Under the pieces are notes generated by a model that did not search any database, was not told where the DNA came from, and saw only the letters and a list, made by a program, of their open reading frames with translations. Positions 13,737-21,926 of a stretch of 42,602 bases of DNA are shown here, in pieces. The stretch is taken from positions 1 to 42,602 of IMG/VR virus record IMGVR_UViG_3300018036_000023; one strand, given 5' to 3'. The translations under genes were made by a program, and so were the position numbers. Within the stretch, counting starts at the first letter, position 1, and every line of letters starts with the position of its first letter. The DNA is from a virus.

Positions 13737-16508
13737 ATGTTAAACTTAGACAAAATTGCAGAAGAACTTTTTAATAAGATTAGAGGTCGTTATCCTAAAG
13801 TAACACTAGGAGACGAAAACTCTCTTATTACAAATGTGCCAAATAAAGCACGATTTTTTGATTTTGAGTTTAGTAAAGGAAATAAAGTAAATATTACTGT
13901 TGACGAAAAATCAGTAACTGTACTATATAATAACAAATTACTATCAGATGACAGCAAAATTCAAAAAGAAGACTGGTATGGTTTTATGAAAGAATTAAGA
14001 GTTTTTGCTAAAAAGCGTATGCTTAATTTTGATACTCGAGATATTACTAAAACAAACTTAGATAAAAGAGATTATCAGTACATAGCAACAAATAGACCCG
14101 GAGAAGAAAAAATGAGTGAAAGTAAGATGTATGGAACTAGTAGAACTAGTTTCCAAGATTTAGGAAATGCTAGACTTGTAGTCAAGCATAGAAATGCAGT
14201 TGATCAAGAAAATCCTGCAGGACGTACACAACAAATTGATAGCATTTATATTGAAAGCAGTGAGGGTGAAAGATTTAAATATCCTTACAGACATCTCAAC
14301 GGTGCAAGAGCAATGGCTATGCACGTTTCAGAAGGTGGCAATGCATATGACACATTTGGTAAGCACATCGTATCACTCAGCGAAGAACTTAGCAAACTAC
14401 GTCAATTCAAAACTTATATGAATCGTTCAAGTGTAATGGCTGAGGGTCTTGCTGGTTACATGGACATTGTTAATGAAAGAATTGACACTGTTAAAGAAAC
14501 AGTTTTTAAATTACAAAGACAAAATTATTACAAAGAAGCATTTGAATCATTTGAAGAAACAGTAATGGAAGAAGTACCAACTGACGTAAGTTCAAACTGG
14601 ATTGATGAATTAACTATTCGTCAATTTAATGAAGAACTAAAAAGTGTATTCCCTTACATTTATAATCTTGTTAAAGAAAATACAAAACCTACACAGATTG
14701 GTCCGGAAGATTTGTTAGGCGAAGAAAAATTAGATTTTAGTGACAAGAATAAAGAACTATCTATGTGGCTGGCAAAGTATGACGAATACACCGGCGGCAA
14801 TGGTGATGGATTACCTATGGGCTGGATCAAAGCCATGACATCAACTGGGATTGTAAGTGATGGATATGAGCAAGACGAACTTATAGCATTTGAAAAGAAA
14901 ATTGGCAAAGAAGAATCCGAGTGGGAAGATGCAGAATGGGATGAATTTAGAAAGCCTGAAAATTCTCCAATCACTTCAAAAATGTTTGCAGACTTAGCAA
15001 AGATTATCGGCACAGACGATCATGATGAAGATGTTGCTCGTGCTGTCAGCGATGCATTAAGTATCGGCGAAGGTGAAACAAATAAAGCAGACAGCATGAA
15101 CATGGAAGAAGCAGATGATGGTAAGAAAGAACAACTCCAGGCATGGTATGAAAAGTATAACCAATATGACCCTGCAGACATCGGTAGTTTAGCAGACGGT
15201 ATGTTTAAGTTCTTTCAAGATTCGGGTGTGGATTTAGACACAGTCGAAAAAAGTGAATACGATGCACTCGTAGCAAAACACGGCGAAGACAAAATAGAAG
15301 GTAATGCCTTGAGATTTTTAAGTGATGAGGATACACCTATCACTAAAGCAATGTTCGACGAGTTTGAAAGAATAATGGGCGAACCTGCAGATGAAGAAAG
15401 TTCAGAAAAAGCGGTATCATTGCTGGGACTGGATGAAGGTATGAACATGGAAGATGCATATGCTTCACACTTAGACAATATAGTTGCTACATCAAAACAC
15501 GAGCAAGGTCCAGAACAAAACGAAGGCTCAGTACCTAACTACCTTGACAGCGAATGGAAAGATAAGTTAGCGGCTTGTGCTAAAGGTGAAGAAGGCGGTG
15601 AAGACGCAGTGTGCGATATGCTGGATAAGTTTGATATTCCAAAAGACAAAGCCGGCGATTTAATTCAAAAACAAATTGACAAAAAGTTTAAAGGCATTGG
15701 AGTAATGTTTAAAAATCCATTGAAAGCGGATCCTGAATGGGACAACCTACAAAAATTAGTTGATCGCTTAAAAGGCAAAAGTATGGGCGAAGGCAACGAA
15801 TTTGCACAAAAGGTACAAGCACTAAAAGCCAAAGGTGCTAAGCCAGGAACTAAATTCAAAACATCAGACGGTGAAGAACATACACTCGAAGATGCTATTA
15901 GATTAGCAGGACTACAAGTTGAAGACTTTTGGACTGCTGAAGAATTAGTATCTGAAAGCGAACTTCCAAAAAGTCCCAAAGTATTAAAACTTGTTATTGA
16001 TGATTTGAAAAAATTTAAAGCGGAACAAGAAGAAGCAAAAAAACAAGGCTATGACGAAGATGTAAGAATGATGCAAGGTCGAATTGACGATATGATGGAC
16101 ATTGCAAATCTTATAAAGGATGGTGGTCCTATAGCCGCTTTGGATACATCAGTACAGGACCTTATTGTAGATTACTACGAAAAAGCAGGTGAGCCGTTAC
16201 CATTTGCAAAAGAAGCAGATGATGACACTATGGATATCAAAATTGACAAAGACGGTGCGTTATCAAAAGCAGATGCTCCAGACAAGTTACACGATAAAGA
16301 AGAATTACCTTTAGATGAGTTTATCAAAGGACACTTTGATTACACTTCTAATCAATTCCCTAAAGGTGAAACTGCGGTCATGACAGCAGTTGAAAAGAAG
16401 TATGGTGACGAAGCAATAAAAGATGCTATGAACATCATGAAGGAATTGGTTACAAATCAAGATGAAGAGATGGCAAGAATTAAGACTTTAGCGGGTTTGG
16501 CTCACTAA
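13737..16508 (+). CDS. Large acidic probable virion protein with a tandem duplication
   Basis: A 923-aa protein, conserved in marine T4-like phages as far as I recognise it; function unknown. Residues 1-120 form a folded alpha/beta start. About 130-230 is the most conserved-looking part ('YGTSRTSFQDLGNARLVVKH', 'FKYPYRHLNGARAMAMHVSEGG'). About 230-330 is helical. Two copies of a ~115-120-residue acidic helical unit follow (about 339-459 and 462-574); each begins around an Lxx(M/A)W..KY motif (Trp344, Trp470), has a '(S/T)PITK.MF' core, and ends MNMEEA or MNMEDA. The rest is Lys/Glu/Asp-rich helix. It has late promoter control after gp17. A structural or packaged role is inferred. Confidence 0.55.
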   Translation: MLNLDKIAEELFNKIRGRYPKVTLGDENSLITNVPNKARFFDFEFSKGNKVNITVDEKSVTVLYNNKLLSDDSKIQKEDWYGFMKELRVFAKKRMLNFDTRDITKTNLDKRDYQYIATNRPGEEKMSESKMYGTSRTSFQDLGNARLVVKHRNAVDQENPAGRTQQIDSIYIESSEGERFKYPYRHLNGARAMAMHVSEGGNAYDTFGKHIVSLSEELSKLRQFKTYMNRSSVMAEGLAGYMDIVNERIDTVKETVFKLQRQNYYKEAFESFEETVMEEVPTDVSSNWIDELTIRQFNEELKSVFPYIYNLVKENTKPTQIGPEDLLGEEKLDFSDKNKELSMWLAKYDEYTGGNGDGLPMGWIKAMTSTGIVSDGYEQDELIAFEKKIGKEESEWEDAEWDEFRKPENSPITSKMFADLAKIIGTDDHDEDVARAVSDALSIGEGETNKADSMNMEEADDGKKEQLQAWYEKYNQYDPADIGSLADGMFKFFQDSGVDLDTVEKSEYDALVAKHGEDKIEGNALRFLSDEDTPITKAMFDEFERIMGEPADEESSEKAVSLLGLDEGMNMEDAYASHLDNIVATSKHEQGPEQNEGSVPNYLDSEWKDKLAACAKGEEGGEDAVCDMLDKFDIPKDKAGDLIQKQIDKKFKGIGVMFKNPLKADPEWDNLQKLVDRLKGKSMGEGNEFAQKVQALKAKGAKPGTKFKTSDGEEHTLEDAIRLAGLQVEDFWTAEELVSESELPKSPKVLKLVIDDLKKFKAEQEEAKKQGYDEDVRMMQGRIDDMMDIANLIKDGGPIAALDTSVQDLIVDYYEKAGEPLPFAKEADDDTMDIKIDKDGALSKADAPDKLHDKEELPLDEFIKGHFDYTSNQFPKGETAVMTAVEKKYGDEAIKDAMNIMKELVTNQDEEMARIKTLAGLAH

Positions 16509-16517
16509 GTCACTTTT

Positions 16518-16545
16518 TTGACAAAGTTTCACTTGACTTTATAAG
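16518..16545 (+). promoter_or_regulatory. sigma70-type promoter P1 for gp32
   Basis: TTGACA (16518-16523), a 16-nt spacer and TATAAG (16540-16545). It overlaps a second promoter displaced 15-16 nt downstream. The 122-bp gap 16509-16630 holds these two promoters and the gp32 ribosome-binding site, and nothing else that I can see. Confidence 0.65.
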
Positions 16546-16561
16546 TAAGTTTGTGTATTAT
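16533..16561 (+). promoter_or_regulatory. sigma70-type promoter P2 for gp32
   Basis: TTGACT (16533-16538), a 17-nt spacer and TATTAT (16556-16561). The leader would be about 60 nt and ends with AGGAGG at 16617-16622, 8 nt before the gp32 ATG, the best ribosome-binding site I noticed in the window. Confidence 0.72.
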
Positions 16562-16630
16562 AGTAAATGTACTGCACAATCTAGGCAATACAATAACAGC
16601 CAAAGGCAAATAACATAGGAGGCTTTAATT

Positions 16631-17620
16631 ATGGCAACATTAGCAGAAATTCGTGCTAAACTAAAAGAACAAGAATCACGCACAGGTGGTTCTAATCAAT
16701 CAACAAGCGGCGACAACGCCATTTACCCATTTTGGAACTTAAAGGAAGGCGAGCAGTCAACTGTACGTTTCTTACCTGATGGTGACGAAAATAACACTTT
16801 CTTTTGGAAAGAGCGTTTGATGATCAAACTACCTTTCGCAGGTGTTAAGGGTGAAACAGACTCACGTCCAGTTCAAGTACAAGTACCATGTATGGAAATG
16901 TATGGTGAATCTTGTCCAATCCTAAGCGAAGTTCGCGGATGGTTTAAAGATCCAACTCTAGAAGATATGGGTCGTAAGTATTGGAAAAAGCGTTCATACG
17001 TATTCCAAGGTTTTGTAACTGAGAACGGTCTTAATGAAGACAAAACTCCAGAAAATCCAATCAGACGTTTTATTATTGGTCCACAAATTTTCCAAATCAT
17101 TAAGGGTGCATTAATGGATCCTGAAATGGAAGAACTACCAACTGATTATACAGCAGGAGTAGACTTTAGACTTATTAAAACTTCTAAAGGCGGCTATGCT
17201 GATTACTCAACATCACAATGGTCACGTAGAGAGCGTCCATTAACTGATGCAGAGATGCAAGCAGTTAACACAAATGGATTGTTTAACATGAGCGACTTTT
17301 TACCTAAGAAACCAGGTGAAGTAGAAGTTAAAGTAATGCAAGAAATGTTCCAAGCATCAGTTGACGGTGAAGCATATGATCCGGAACGTTGGGGACAGTA
17401 CTTCCGTCCAGCAGGGATGGCGGCACGTACAGGTGATCCGAATACTCAATCATCTGCTCCGACTACACCAGTATCGACAGCACCAGAGGCTACAACTACA
17501 CCAGTAGTAGAAGCACCTGCGGCGCCAGCACCAGAAGTAGCACCGGTGTCGGCACCAGCAAGCGATAATGGTAAAGCCGAAGATATCTTGGCAATGATCC
17601 GTTCACGTCAAGCACAGTAA
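16631..17620 (+). CDS. gp32: Single-stranded DNA-binding protein gp32
   Basis: It coats ssDNA in replication and recombination and organises the replisome. The 329-aa product (T4: 301 aa) has the three-part layout of gp32: an N-terminal basic oligomerisation segment (MATLAEIRAKLKEQESR), a central OB fold starting 'IYPFWNLKEGEQSTVRFLPDGD' and including 'KRSYVFQGFVTEN', and a low-complexity Pro/Ala/Thr tail (about 275-315) ending in 'EDILAMIRSRQAQ'. T4 gp32 binds zinc through one His and three Cys; here only two Cys are near that place (C-x6-C in 'PCMEMYGESCPI'), so the zinc site seems absent. Tandem sigma70 promoters and AGGAGG point to high early expression. Confidence 0.93.
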   Translation: MATLAEIRAKLKEQESRTGGSNQSTSGDNAIYPFWNLKEGEQSTVRFLPDGDENNTFFWKERLMIKLPFAGVKGETDSRPVQVQVPCMEMYGESCPILSEVRGWFKDPTLEDMGRKYWKKRSYVFQGFVTENGLNEDKTPENPIRRFIIGPQIFQIIKGALMDPEMEELPTDYTAGVDFRLIKTSKGGYADYSTSQWSRRERPLTDAEMQAVNTNGLFNMSDFLPKKPGEVEVKVMQEMFQASVDGEAYDPERWGQYFRPAGMAARTGDPNTQSSAPTTPVSTAPEATTTPVVEAPAAPAPEVAPVSAPASDNGKAEDILAMIRSRQAQ

Positions 17621-17628
17621 TAATAATT

Positions 17629-17654
17629 AAAGGGTGGCTTCGGTCACCCTTTTT
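17629..17654 (+). terminator. Terminator with UUCG tetraloop between gp32 and uvsX
   Basis: AAAGGGTGGC (17629-17638) pairs with GTCACCCTTT (17643-17652), one G-T pair, closing the loop TTCG on C-G. It is followed by T residues. No promoter is visible between it and uvsX, so uvsX probably depends on partial readthrough, giving more gp32 than UvsX. Confidence 0.9.
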
Positions 17655-17671
17655 ATGCTAAAGGAGAAACC

Positions 17672-18769
17672 ATGGCTAGTAAAGCATTTGACGTTTCTAA
17701 GTTTCGTAAAAACTTAACTAAATCTATTTCAGGCATGAGTGCAGGATTTAACGATCCTACTGATTGGATTAGTACAGGTAACTATGCACTCAACTTCCTT
17801 ATCTCAGGAGACTTTAACAAAGGTGTTCCACTAGGTAAGGTAACTGTTTTTGCAGGAGAATCTGGTGCAGGTAAATCATATATCTGTGCAGGTAACATTG
17901 TAAAGGCGGCACAAGATCAAGGCATCTTTGTAGTTCTAATTGACTCAGAGAACGCACTTGATGAAACATGGCTACAGGCTCTTGAAGTTGACACAAGTGA
18001 AGAAAAACTTCTTAAACTTAATATGTCAATGATTGATGATGTAGCAAAAACAATTTCAACATTTATGGCAGACTATAAAGAAATGCCGGATGAAGAACGT
18101 CCTAAAGTATTATTTGTTATTGATAGTTTAGGTATGTTGCTAACACCTACTGATGTTGATCAGTTTAACAAGGGTGATATGAAAGGTGATATGGGTCGTA
18201 AGCCTAAGGCATTGACTTCACTTGTTCGTAACACAGTTAATATGATTGGCTCACACAATGTTGGCTTGGTATGTACTAACCATACATACGCATCGCAAGA
18301 TATGTTCGATCCAGATGATAAGATTTCAGGTGGACAAGGATTTATCTATGCATCTTCAATTGTTGTAGCAATGAAAAAACTAAAACTAAAAGAAGATGAA
18401 GATGGTAATAAAATTAGCGAAGTGCGTGGAATTAGAGCAGGTTGTAAAGTAATGAAAACACGTTACGCAAAACCGTTCGAAGGCGTACAAGTTAAAATTC
18501 CATACGAAACTGGTATGAATCCTTACAGTGGACTTGTTGATCTTTTTGAGAAAAAAGGTATGCTTGTTAAAGATGGTAACAGACTTAAATATGTTACTAC
18601 TACAGGCGAAGAAGTTAAAGAATATCGTAAAGTTTGGGAAGCCGGCGGCACTTTATTAGATCAAGTCATGAATGACTTTAGTAACCGTGAGGAAGAACTA
18701 ATTACAGATGAAGAGGTTCAAATCGAACCTGATGAAACTGTAGTACAGGAACCAGTAACTGAGGAGTAA
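17672..18769 (+). CDS. uvsX: RecA-like recombinase UvsX
   Basis: It forms filaments on ssDNA and carries out strand exchange for repair and recombination-dependent replication. The 365-aa product (T4: about 390 aa) starts 'FRKNLTKSISGMSAGFNDPTDWISTGNYALNFLISG', a typical UvsX opening. It has Walker A GESGAGKS at residues 62-69, a Walker B strand 'VLFVIDSLG' near residue 150, and a DNA-binding loop region followed by 'GGQGFIYASSIVVAM'. The acidic tail (from about 345) is Glu-rich, as in T4. ATG 17672 follows AAGGAG by 6 nt. The small ORF and uvsY follow at once. Confidence 0.96.
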   Translation: MASKAFDVSKFRKNLTKSISGMSAGFNDPTDWISTGNYALNFLISGDFNKGVPLGKVTVFAGESGAGKSYICAGNIVKAAQDQGIFVVLIDSENALDETWLQALEVDTSEEKLLKLNMSMIDDVAKTISTFMADYKEMPDEERPKVLFVIDSLGMLLTPTDVDQFNKGDMKGDMGRKPKALTSLVRNTVNMIGSHNVGLVCTNHTYASQDMFDPDDKISGGQGFIYASSIVVAMKKLKLKEDEDGNKISEVRGIRAGCKVMKTRYAKPFEGVQVKIPYETGMNPYSGLVDLFEKKGMLVKDGNRLKYVTTTGEEVKEYRKVWEAGGTLLDQVMNDFSNREEELITDEEVQIEPDETVVQEPVTEE

Positions 18770-18777
18770 TTTGTTTT

Positions 18778-19005
18778 ATGGATAGTTCACAAGTTGTAGA
18801 TATATGGAATCTTTTTAAAGAGCATACAGATAAGAAACATCTCGAAACACTTGCTGAAAGGTTTGTTGATCTTTTAGCAGATTATGGTGTTGGTGATGAT
18901 GCGCTTAAAGATGCCATTGGTAACTGCGATTTCCTTGATTCAGCAATTAACTATTATCTTGATATAGATGAAGAACTAGTTTCAGACGATGATGATTGGG
19001 ATTAA
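18778..19005 (+). CDS. 75-aa acidic protein between uvsX and uvsY
   Basis: A very acidic (C-terminus ELVSDDDDWD), all-helical-looking protein of 75 aa with one Cys. It starts 8 bp after the uvsX stop and its stop TAA is followed within 3 nt by the uvsY ATG, so it belongs to the uvsX-uvsY operon. I do not recognise a family. Acidic partners of recombinases often mimic DNA or bind the basic partner, but that is only a guess from charge and place. Confidence 0.7.
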   Translation: MDSSQVVDIWNLFKEHTDKKHLETLAERFVDLLADYGVGDDALKDAIGNCDFLDSAINYYLDIDEELVSDDDDWD

Positions 19006-19007
19006 TA

Positions 19008-19460
19008 ATGTGGTATAGCAAAATATCAAAAGATATTAGCCATATTCCAGATGCTATATCATACTTCGAAGCAGAACTTATTGAAGCAAAAAAAGAAATC
19101 CGAATTTATGGAAATCTAGAGAAGGCCGCGGCAGAAATGCCCGGCCTTGTCGAGCATCGTTTTAATCAATTACAAGAACTTGAAGCAATACTTGAGTATC
19201 TTAATATCGAACTTCGTAGACTTCGTAGTAGTTTTTTTAAAAAATATCTTGAAAACTATCAACGTGCATTAAGCAGTCGTGACGTTGAAAAATACGTTGA
19301 CGGTGAGGCAGACGTTGTTGACTACGAAAAGATTATTAACGAGTTTGCTCTTATGCGTAATAAATGGTTAGGAATCTCGAAAGGACTTGATCAGAAGCAA
19401 TGGCAGATTACAAACATTACTAAGTTACGTGTAGCGGGCATGGAAGATGCATCAATTTAA
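19008..19460 (+). CDS. uvsY: Recombination mediator UvsY-like
   Basis: UvsY loads UvsX on gp32-coated ssDNA. I choose ATG 19008 (MWYSKISKDI, 150 aa) over the in-frame TTG at 18996, because it directly follows the previous stop. The product is largely helical: 'PDAISYFEAELIEAKKEI', 'HRFNQLQELEAILEYLNIELRRLR', then 'KKYLENYQRALSSRDVEKYVDG' and a C-terminal helix 'QWQITNITKLRVAGMEDA'. This matches the T4 UvsY pattern (137 aa) of two long helices, a short Asp/Tyr-rich link and a final helix (T4 'FAIKHIQDMRAFEAG'). Similarity to T4 UvsY is low and the call depends partly on the uvsX neighbourhood. Confidence 0.68.
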   Translation: MWYSKISKDISHIPDAISYFEAELIEAKKEIRIYGNLEKAAAEMPGLVEHRFNQLQELEAILEYLNIELRRLRSSFFKKYLENYQRALSSRDVEKYVDGEADVVDYEKIINEFALMRNKWLGISKGLDQKQWQITNITKLRVAGMEDASI

Positions 19461-19995
19461 CAATGAACTAGATACCCTTATGTCCAAAGTTAAAAAAGGA
19501 CAAATGGAAAGATCCGAATATGCTTACATTGCCGAAAGACTTGGAAATAAAAATTTATTAATATTTGGTACTGGACATGATTCTCAATTTTGGAGACACG
19601 CTAATACCGGTACTACAATTTTTCTAGAACATGATCCGGAATGGGTACTAGAAAAAACTAAAGATGTATTCTTAATTGAATATACATCAAACATAAAAGA
19701 TTATCAAAAACTATTAGACGAATACAATTCTAATAACTTTTCTAACTTAGAAATTACCTTACCTTCTGTTGTTTATGAGCACGAATGGGACGTAATATTT
19801 GTTGACGGACCTCCAGGAAATAAAAAGAAAAGTATCGGACGTATGCAAAGTATCTATATGGCTAATAAATTAGCAAATAAGAATACTGATATATTTGTAC
19901 ATGATTGTAATCGTATTGTCGAAGACGTTTATACTAAGGCATTCTTTAACATACAAGAAGAATTAGTTAAACTTAGACACTGTAGGAAAAAATAA
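19447..19995 (+). CDS. DUF579-type polysaccharide O-methyltransferase
   Basis: The 182-aa product resembles the plant IRX15/GXM family (DUF579), whose GXM members transfer methyl from S-adenosylmethionine to O-4 of glucuronic acid on xylan. Motifs in order: 'NLLIFGTGHDSQFW' near residue 36 (family: FG.GHDS..W), 'TTIFLEHDPEW', 'LPSVVYEHEWDVIFVDGP' (family: LP...YE..WD.I.VDGP.G), 'GRMQSIYMANKLA' (family: GRM..I..A..LA) and 'IFVHDCNRIVEDVY' (family: VF.HD..R.VE). It overlaps uvsY by 14 nt and the next gene by 1 nt, opening the accessory island. The sugar substrate in this phage is unknown. It is shorter than plant members and has no membrane anchor. Confidence 0.8.
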   Translation: MHQFNNELDTLMSKVKKGQMERSEYAYIAERLGNKNLLIFGTGHDSQFWRHANTGTTIFLEHDPEWVLEKTKDVFLIEYTSNIKDYQKLLDEYNSNNFSNLEITLPSVVYEHEWDVIFVDGPPGNKKKSIGRMQSIYMANKLANKNTDIFVHDCNRIVEDVYTKAFFNIQEELVKLRHCRKK

Positions 19996-20735
19996 TGAAT
20001 CGTATAATTTCTTTTGATCCTCGAGATCTAACATTTATTACAACTGCTAATAACTTATATGTTAATTTCGTAGAACCGTTTATATACTTTTGTAAAACTA
20101 GTAATCCTGGTTGTAAGATTGAAATTTGGGTTGATGACTTAAATGCAGTATCAAAAATAAATGATCCAGATGTTAGAATTCATCAATTACCAAACACTTA
20201 TCATGTTGCAACATATAGATACATTTTAACACCAACTTGGGAAACTAAGTATTACTATATTACTGATGTAGATATAATGCATACTGAATTTGTTCAACCA
20301 TTTCATTTAATGCTTATGCAAGAATCTGGGTTGCCATTTAGTAATATTATACGCAACAAAAAAGGTCAACATAATCGTATGAGTGGTTTACATTTTGTAA
20401 AATCTCAATGGTACGAAGATACAAAAAATATAAGACCGCGAATTGAACCTAAAGGACAAGACGAAGAAATGTTATATCAGATTGCAAATAGCATTTATGA
20501 TTTAGGAAAAGTTACTAAAGGTTTATCTAATAGACCTGTACAAGGAATTCATTGTTCGGTAGGACGTAATCCTAGAGATAAACAATCGTGGGAACTTACA
20601 TCACAACGATCGGCTTATTTTGTTGATGCAATTTTAAAACATGGAACATTTAATCCATGGTTTGAAGAAAAAGTATGTAGGCCAATAATAGGCGAAGATA
20701 CATTTGATAAAATGAGAAAACGTAGACGGATATGA
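19995..20735 (+). CDS. GT-A-type glycosyltransferase
   Basis: A 246-aa cytoplasmic protein with a single GT-A-like domain. The strand 'KIEIWVDDL' leads to 'YHVATYRYIL' and then 'KYYYITDVDIMH', where Asp-Val-Asp (near residue 93) is the metal and sugar-nucleotide DxD motif. Further on, 'SGLHFVKSQWYEDT' and 'GQDEEMLYQIAN' resemble the acceptor region of GT8-like enzymes. It overlaps the previous and next genes by 1 and 4 nt. It is similar in plan to the glycosyltransferases at 20732, 29824 and 32690. The donor and acceptor cannot be told. Confidence 0.65.
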   Translation: MNRIISFDPRDLTFITTANNLYVNFVEPFIYFCKTSNPGCKIEIWVDDLNAVSKINDPDVRIHQLPNTYHVATYRYILTPTWETKYYYITDVDIMHTEFVQPFHLMLMQESGLPFSNIIRNKKGQHNRMSGLHFVKSQWYEDTKNIRPRIEPKGQDEEMLYQIANSIYDLGKVTKGLSNRPVQGIHCSVGRNPRDKQSWELTSQRSAYFVDAILKHGTFNPWFEEKVCRPIIGEDTFDKMRKRRRI

Positions 20736-21343
20736 AGTTCAACATTGTAGTTGCTAGTGACATTAATTTAAAACGGTTTATTAATCCTTGCATTGACAGT
20801 ATTAAGAAAATAGGATATGATCCAATGGTGTATGATCTTGGCGGACTAGGATATGGTAAGCCTTTTGAAAGTACAACTAGCGATAAAGCACTTCAGAAAT
20901 TTCCTAAAAAGCCATTTGTTATTAAAGATGCATTACAACGTATTCCAAAAGATAGTTGGCTTGCATGGATTGATATTGATTGCATTATGCAACACCCTAT
21001 AGACGATGCTATTGGGGAGTATGACGTAGGAGTAACCTTTAGAAAAAATCATTTAAACTCTGGTGTAAATTTTTGGAAACACAACAGTAGAGCATTACAC
21101 TTTCTAGATGTTTGGAGTAAAGAAGCATTACTAGTAGGTGGTGATCAAAACGGTCTTAATAGGATATGTAAAATTACATCTGGTTCAAGTGTTAACACTA
21201 TACTTGATATTGAAGGTGCTAAAGTAAAAGTTTTTGATTCAAGAGTTTATAATAATTTCTTTTTCAAGAAAGATCAAAGTAACGCAAGAATACTACATTA
21301 CAAAAGTAAGTTTAGAAATAGGTTTCCCTTTGATGAAGTATGA
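20732..21343 (+). CDS. GT-A-type glycosyltransferase, short
   Basis: The 203-aa protein begins 'MKFNIVVASDINLKRFINPCIDSI' (first Rossmann strand) and has 'SWLAWIDIDCIMQHPID' near residues 76-90, where Asp-Ile-Asp is the DxD motif. 'LNSGVNFWKHNSRALHFLDVW' is the Gly-rich acceptor loop common in GT8-like enzymes, followed by 'GGDQNGLNRI'. The C-terminal His in 'ILHYKSKFRNR' sits where a metal-binding His is usual. It overlaps its neighbours (4 nt upstream, 11 nt downstream). The substrate is unknown. Confidence 0.65.
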   Translation: MKFNIVVASDINLKRFINPCIDSIKKIGYDPMVYDLGGLGYGKPFESTTSDKALQKFPKKPFVIKDALQRIPKDSWLAWIDIDCIMQHPIDDAIGEYDVGVTFRKNHLNSGVNFWKHNSRALHFLDVWSKEALLVGGDQNGLNRICKITSGSSVNTILDIEGAKVKVFDSRVYNNFFFKKDQSNARILHYKSKFRNRFPFDEV

Positions 21344-21917
21344 TTTTATAGAAATAGGAACTAGTAATTTTCATACATTGATTGAAAATGCTAATAATGA
21401 AATTGGTATTTCGATCGAACCTATGAAAAAATATCTAGATCAGTTGCCAACTCCAAGTAATGTTATTAAGTTAAATTGTGCAATTAGTTTTGACGGTAGT
21501 AATAATTTGATTGATTTTTACTATATTGATCCTGATACTATTAAGCACCTCAACTTAAAACCTTTTATGAAAGGGTGTAACTCAATAGGAAACTATCATC
21601 CTATGCACATAAAATATAATGTACAAGAACACGTAACTATAGACAAGGTAGAACAACGTTCTTTAAAATCTGTTCTTGAAGAATATAATGTTACCGAATT
21701 AGATTACTTAAAAATTGATACAGAAGGTGGCGACTGTAAAATCATGCAACAACTATATAACATTAAATTCAAACCAAAAAAAATTAAGTTTGAAACAAAC
21801 AGTCTAGCAAACCCAGATGATGTTGCACATATACTAGATATATTTTCTAAAATTGGCTATGATATTAGTTGGGATAATAAAGCCAAACGAGACACTATCT
21901 TAACATTGCATAGTTAA
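21333..21917 (+). CDS. FkbM-family methyltransferase
   Basis: A SAM-dependent O-methyltransferase of the FkbM family, many of which methylate sugars. I take ATG 21333 (MKYDFIEIGTSNF, 194 aa), where the glycine motif I begins. An upstream in-frame ATG at 21234 would lie inside the previous gene. Motifs: 'FIEIGTSNFHTLI' (motif I), 'IGISIEPMKKYLDQL' (acidic Glu for SAM ribose), and the FkbM signature 'DYLKIDTEGGDCKIM' near residue 125, followed by 'KKIKFETNSL'. It overlaps the glycosyltransferase by 11 nt. The substrate is unknown; its neighbours suggest a glycan. Confidence 0.72.
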   Translation: MKYDFIEIGTSNFHTLIENANNEIGISIEPMKKYLDQLPTPSNVIKLNCAISFDGSNNLIDFYYIDPDTIKHLNLKPFMKGCNSIGNYHPMHIKYNVQEHVTIDKVEQRSLKSVLEEYNVTELDYLKIDTEGGDCKIMQQLYNIKFKPKKIKFETNSLANPDDVAHILDIFSKIGYDISWDNKAKRDTILTLHS

Positions 21918-21926
21918 ATATTGCTG

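Noticed and set aside
16509-16560. Small hairpins such as GTCA...TGAC just after the 923-aa gene, as a terminator
   Set aside because: Stems of only 4-5 bp and no T run after the stem; the sequence is better explained by the two -35 elements.
16890-16925. Zinc site in gp32
   Set aside because: Only two Cys are near the expected place and no matching His-Cys set is seen, so I do not claim zinc binding.
21913-21920. GTTAAATA 6 nt before the ATG of the oxygenase at 21927, as a fifth leaderless-type late promoter
   Set aside because: Spacing is 6 and not 5, the TAA is the stop codon of the previous gene, and AT-rich junctions yield such hexamers by chance. Not listed as a promoter.
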